The notes beneath the pieces are model-generated. The model was not told where the DNA came from and did no database searches. It was given only the letters and a program-made list of their open reading frames with translations. Of a stretch of DNA of 22,829 nt, positions 18,854 through 22,829 are shown in pieces (the stretch's first letter is position 1; the number at the start of each line of letters is the position of its first letter). Position numbers and translations under genes: made by a program. The DNA is from Funneliformis mosseae (Eukaryota; Glomeromycota; Glomeromycetes; Glomerales; Glomeraceae): the NCBI GenBank assembly GCA_910592005.1, contig CAJVPP010001100.1, forward strand, positions 1-22,829. Direction: 5' to 3'.

Positions 18854-20133
18854 TAGTGTATAGTTGTTAATAAATTATAGAATTGTTTTTATTTTCGGCA
18901 ATTCCTTTTAAGTTGGTCAAAAAATTTTTTTTTCCTTATTAATTAATTATACGGTAGTATTCATAACTATTAGTAAATCAATTTTCTTTTTCGCTTTTCC
19001 TTTCTTTCAATGCATTCGTTCCGGTTGGCACATCATCCGTTATTAATAAATAAAATATCAAAGAATTCTTTCTCAAAATCAACCGAAATCCAAAATTTAC
19101 TAATTCTGACGGAACAATTTTTTTTTATCGAAAAGTGAGTAGTTATTACTCGCCGAAAACTGGTCGAACTTTATCTATAAGAATTACCTAATCATTTATT
19201 CTATCATCTACGAGAGTATCAAGAAAAATAAAGAAAAATCTATTAGTTGAAGAGTTTAGATTTTTTCAAATTTTTTTATCCCAATCGTCCTTTTTTTTTT
19301 TATTAATTAAATCCGCGTTGGCATGGGATCTTGAGAAAATAATAAAAAAAAATCTGTTAATGATATGGGGTGGTCGTTTACTATAAATAGATAGGAAGCA
19401 GATACAAATTTGATTAGATAAAGAAGTAAAAATAATTGAAACTAGGTAACGGAAACCGTTGGAAAGTCCGGAACGATAAATATGCTGTAAATAAAATGAT
19501 CACAAACAACAAGCGGGCGGACAGACTGACAAAATTTATTAAGTTGCATAGTATTTAATAGTCCTTCGCTTTCGCTCCGGACTAATTAATATGTGATAAA
19601 GAAAAATGATAGACATTATTTACAGTTTTTAAGAGGTAAAAAAAAATGTGTTATATAAAAGTTACATAAAATTAGGATGATTATTTTAATTATTTAAGTA
19701 TAACCTGGGATTAATGATTTCGATTATGATTGCCTTTCATTATAGAAAAAGTCTCAAAAATGAATTTAACGACAGAAAATAGAATAAAATATTCTAAAGT
19801 AAAATTAACATAAAAAGATAAGGGGTAAATAAATTAAAAATATTTATTAAAACAAAGAAAATAAAAAAAACATTAATAATAATGAGAAAAAAGCATTTTT
19901 ATAAAAAAAAAAGATATAAGGAATTATATATAAAATAATAATAAAAAAAAGAATTTTTTTTTAAATAAAATTAATTATTTTATAAATAATAGTAATGAAA
20001 TAGAAATTTCTTTTTATATAGAATGATTTAATAGTCAAAAATAAGGATAAATTATTAAATATAACTTTAAAAATCAATATTTTTTATATTCATATTATTA
20101 TACAAATTTTTTTAATATTATATATTACATATA
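18854..20133. other. Intergenic region downstream of Hsp70-like gene 3
   Basis: About 1.3 kb without a supportable gene. The first part (to about 19600) has moderate composition and may include the 3' untranslated region of gene 3 or old gene debris. From about 19650 the DNA becomes strongly A+T-rich. Around 19440-19470 a small AACGGAAACCGTT hairpin word and a GTCCGGAAC word occur, and a 26-bp hairpin lies at 19559-19584. I could not match these to any RNA family. Confidence 0.5.
19559..19584. repeat. Short GC-richer hairpin, TAGTCC...GGACTA
   Basis: TAGTCC and GGACTA at the ends pair perfectly around a 14-nt interior containing two CGCT words. It stands out for its C+G content in A+T-rich DNA. 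It may be the remnant of a transposon end or a structured transcript. Confidence 0.4.
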
Positions 20134-20743
20134 AGTATTTGTAAAGCTCTAAATAAATCAGTTTAGGTCAGATCAATCAAGTTATCAAATCAAGTCAGGT
20201 TAAAAAAAATCTGATCTGATTTTAATTTTTATTTGATCAGATTTGACTGAATTGTTCAAAAAAAATAATTAGCTATCATTCAAGAAGAATAATAACAAAT
20301 CATTCTAATTAAACAATAAAAGTATCATTTAAGAATGATAAAACATCATTCTTGAATAATAACAAATCATTCTAATTGAATAATAAAATTATCATTCATG
20401 AATAATAATAAATTATTCTAATTAAATGATAAAACTATTATTTAAGAATAATAAAACTACTATTCAAGAACAATAAAACTATTATTCTTAAATAATAAAT
20501 ACATCATTTAAAAATGATAAAAATATTATTCAAAGATGATAAAACTATTATTCAAAATGATAAAAATATTATTTAAAGATAATAAAATCATTGTTCAAGA
20601 ATAATTGTTGATCTGAATTTTATCAGGTCAGATCAACTTGTTAACTTGATCTGATATTAATCTGAAAATTTACTAATCTAATCTGAATTTTCAGTTAAGT
20701 AAACAGATTAATCTGATCTAATTTAGAGCTCTAGTATTTGTAA
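20134..20743. mobile_element. Non-autonomous inverted-repeat element with 11-bp target duplication
   Basis: The direct repeat AGTATTTGTAA occurs at 20134-20144 and again at 20733-20743 and brackets 588 bp. Immediately inside, AGCTCTAAAT on the left faces ATTTAGAGCT on the right, followed on both sides by imperfect inverted sequence rich in GATCAG/CTGATC and AATCTGA words (left to about 20245, right from about 20610). The middle is a tandem array, listed separately. There is no coding frame. An 8-11 bp duplication fits hAT or Mutator-like elements (9-11 bp for Mutator), so a non-autonomous member of one of these is likely; the superfamily is inference. Confidence 0.7.
20272..20607. repeat. Tandem array of short palindromic units inside the element
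   Basis: About 14 degenerate copies of a roughly 22-25 bp unit of the form ATTATTCAAGAATAATAAAA, each itself a small palindrome (ATTATTC...GAATAAT). A higher-order segment containing AAATCATTCTAATT recurs near 20296, 20362 and 20410. It is probably an internal minisatellite of the surrounding element. Confidence 0.7.
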
Positions 20744-20759
20744 TAGAAATATAAAAAAT

Positions 20760-20875
20760 TATTAAAAAATTTTTTTATTTTATAAGTTAAATATTATTTT
20801 TTTTTTTTTTTAGTAAAATAAATTCAGATTTAATATTATTTAAACTTTTTTCAAAATACCTATATAATTATAATA
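20760..20875. mobile_element. Decayed inverted relative of the MITE at 982-1150
   Basis: Positions 20805-20838 are the exact reverse complement of 1040-1073 in the loop of the left MITE, 34 nt without a mismatch. Similarity continues on the near side (AAAAAATTTTTTT, then ATAAGTTAAATATTATT) and weakly on the far side (ACTTTTTTCAAAATACCTATATAA), where the long arm is shortened. The TIR ends have largely decayed. The copy starts within 20 bp of the end of the 588-bp element. Confidence 0.65.
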
Positions 20876-22829
20876 GTTTAACTTAATTTAAATGAATTTT
20901 CTAAGAATTTATTTTTAATAAAATAATCAAAAGACTTAAATAATAATATATTAGTAAAAAAATATAAATTATTTTACAATAATATTAATAATATTAAAAA
21001 AAATAAAATTATCAATAATATTATAGAAAAATTATAAATATCTTTTAAATTAAATTTATATAAAATTTTTACAAATAATAAAAACTGAACTTAAAGTAAT
21101 AAAAAATTTTTTATTTTTATTAGATAAATTAATAAAAAAAAAAATTTCTTATATTTCAAAAAAATAATTCACAAATAAAAAATAAAATAACAATAACACT
21201 AAAATCAAAAAATAAATTTTTTAAATATTTATTTTTTTATTTAATTTTAGCAAGTTTACATTTTAAAAAAAAAGAAATAAAAGTTAACTTAAATCTAAAA
21301 CCTTTAATATCATATCAAAAAAATATTAAAATTAAAGATTAAAAGAAAAAAATAATCTTTAAGATTAGTTAAATTATAATTTTATATTTTAAATTTGAAT
21401 TTTTATTTTATTTAATAATTATTTTAATTTTATAATAAGAAATATATTAAAAATTAGAAAAAAAAAATAATTTTATAATTATAAATTTTTAAAATATAGC
21501 AAATATTTTTTATTATTATTTTTTTTTAAATAATATTATATAATATTATTAAAATTCAAAATATAATCTAAATAATGAAAAAATTTTATAAATTCATTAC
21601 TTTTCTTATTAAATAAATTTTATTTATTTTCTTTTTTAAAAAAATTATTCTTTTAAGTAGAATTTTTACTTATTTACTTTTATTAAAAGTTTACATAAAT
21701 CATAAAACAAAATAGTAAAAAGATATTTCTTAATTTTTTACTTTAATATATATTATAATTACTATATCATTTTGAAAATAAATATCACGTAATATATATA
21801 ATTTATTAATATATACGTAATGTTGTTCATTTTTCATGTCTCAAGCATTTTAAAACTGTCTCACATTATGTTCCAAGCTGTCTCACATTATGTTCCAATT
21901 GTCCCAAGCACATCTGGGACATGTCCCAGCATAACACTGATATACATAACTAATAATATAATAAATTTTATATAATAAATAAATAAATTACTATAAAAAA
22001 AGCATATCACAGGTTGCTTATTTTCAGAACTATATAGTATATTATATTTATTTCATAAAATCTAATATTTTATTTAGTATTATTTATTATAATTTAATAA
22101 ATTTATTTTTTTATATTAGAAATTCTTATATAATTGTTATTTATTTTGTAAAATTTACTATGTAAAAATAATTATTATTTCTAAAGATGACTCTGTAACT
22201 TATAAATTATAGATTAAGTTTTAAACTTAAGATTGCAATTATTATAAATTTTAAAAATTAATTTTGCAATATCTGCAAATTTATGATTAATCTACAAGTT
22301 TATTTCTTAAATTATAATATTTTACAAATAAATTTATTTTTGATTTACTTTATAAAAATTAAAATTTTTCTAAAATTAATTTTATAAATATATAAAATAT
22401 TAAAATAATTTTTATTTTTTAATTATATAATAAATAATTTAAGGTTATTTATAAGTTAAAAATTTTTATATTAAATAATTTTATTATTAGCCTTTAATAA
22501 TCTTATTAGTATTTATTTTTAAATAAAATATTACAAAATTTATCATAAAGAATAACTTTAATTATTATGATTTTATGATTTTATTAGTAATAAAATGATT
22601 TAACTAGTTTATAAATATATAAATTTTAAGAAAATTATAAAAAATTATTATAATAAATATTTTAAAACTTAATTTAAAATTAAATTACTTAAAAAAACTT
22701 CTTAATAAATTTAAATTTTTCTAAGAAAATTGTGAAAATAAAATATATACCAAACTATATTTTTTATATAATAATTATATTATTAAATTAATATTTTATA
22801 TCTTATTAAAAAATTAATACTTTTTTTTA
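20876..22829. other. Gene-poor A+T-rich region to the right edge
   Basis: Almost pure A and T with stop codons in every frame. Apart from the small GC-richer repeat at 21856-21936 I see nothing that I can name: no exon, no RNA gene and no clear inverted-repeat element. Confidence 0.65.
21856..21936. repeat. GC-richer repeat with 22-bp duplication and 16-bp palindrome
   Basis: CTGTCTCACATTATGTTCCAA occurs twice in tandem with a 22-bp period (21856-21877 and 21878-21898). It is followed by TTGTCCCAAGCACAT and a perfect 16-bp palindrome, CTGGGACATGTCCCAG, at 21914-21929. TGTCCCA-type words therefore appear in both orientations. This looks like the end of a transposon or a decayed repeat inserted into A+T-rich DNA. 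Confidence 0.6.

Noticed and set aside
19440..19584. Possible structured RNA (small hairpins, GTCCGGAAC and GGAAAC-like words)
   Set aside because: No core motif of a hammerhead ribozyme, snoRNA, tRNA or other family could be identified, so no RNA gene is called.
20272..20607. CRISPR-like array
   Set aside because: The units are degenerate, contiguous and palindromic without unique spacers, and the genome is eukaryotic; it is a minisatellite inside an inverted-repeat element.

Overview
The window looks like nuclear DNA of an early-diverging fungus, most likely an arbuscular mycorrhizal fungus of the Rhizophagus/Glomus kind. The reasons are the extreme A+T content of the intergenic DNA, short spliceosomal introns (69-110 bp, GT-AG with one GC-AG), the standard genetic code, and HSPA12-like Hsp70 and zinc-finger/PARP-like families. 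The assignment is an inference from style and gene families; no database was searched.

Layout. Positions 1-4261 are gene-poor, very A+T-rich DNA with a 169-bp MITE (982-1150) and a palindromic repeat block (about 1850-2036). A gene island follows (4262-18853) with seven protein genes. In order they are Hsp70-like gene 1 (minus), coiled-coil gene A (plus), a zinc-finger/ADP-ribosyltransferase gene (minus), coiled-coil gene B (minus), Hsp70-like gene 2 (plus), coiled-coil gene C (minus) and Hsp70-like gene 3 (plus). The right flank (18854-22829) is again A+T-rich. It holds a 588-bp inverted-repeat element with 11-bp flanking direct repeats (20145-20732), a decayed inverted relative of the left MITE (about 20760-20875) and a small GC-richer repeat (21856-21936).

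The main point is the pairing. Each Hsp70-like gene stands head-to-head with a member of one paralogous family of intronless coiled-coil proteins, across start-to-start gaps of 195, 200 and 687 bp. Pairs 1 and 2 resemble each other in both members, and pair 3 is divergent in both members, so the two-gene cassette seems to have duplicated as a unit. The Hsp70-like proteins have a full ATPase domain of HSPA12 type followed by a short tail that resembles only the beta-sheet half of the Hsp70 substrate-binding domain, with no helical lid. The coiled-coil partners share an N-terminal W-rich motif, a coiled coil of very different lengths, and a conserved C-terminal domain that I do not recognise. 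A chaperone/ATPase-partner module with a shared promoter is the simplest reading; its function is unknown.

The exon structures were worked out by hand from splice signals, reading frame and the alignment of the three paralogues. Gene 3 has three introns that the others lack, and two of them isolate a 21-nt microexon coding the phosphate-1 ATP-binding motif. No tRNA, rRNA or CRISPR array was seen.
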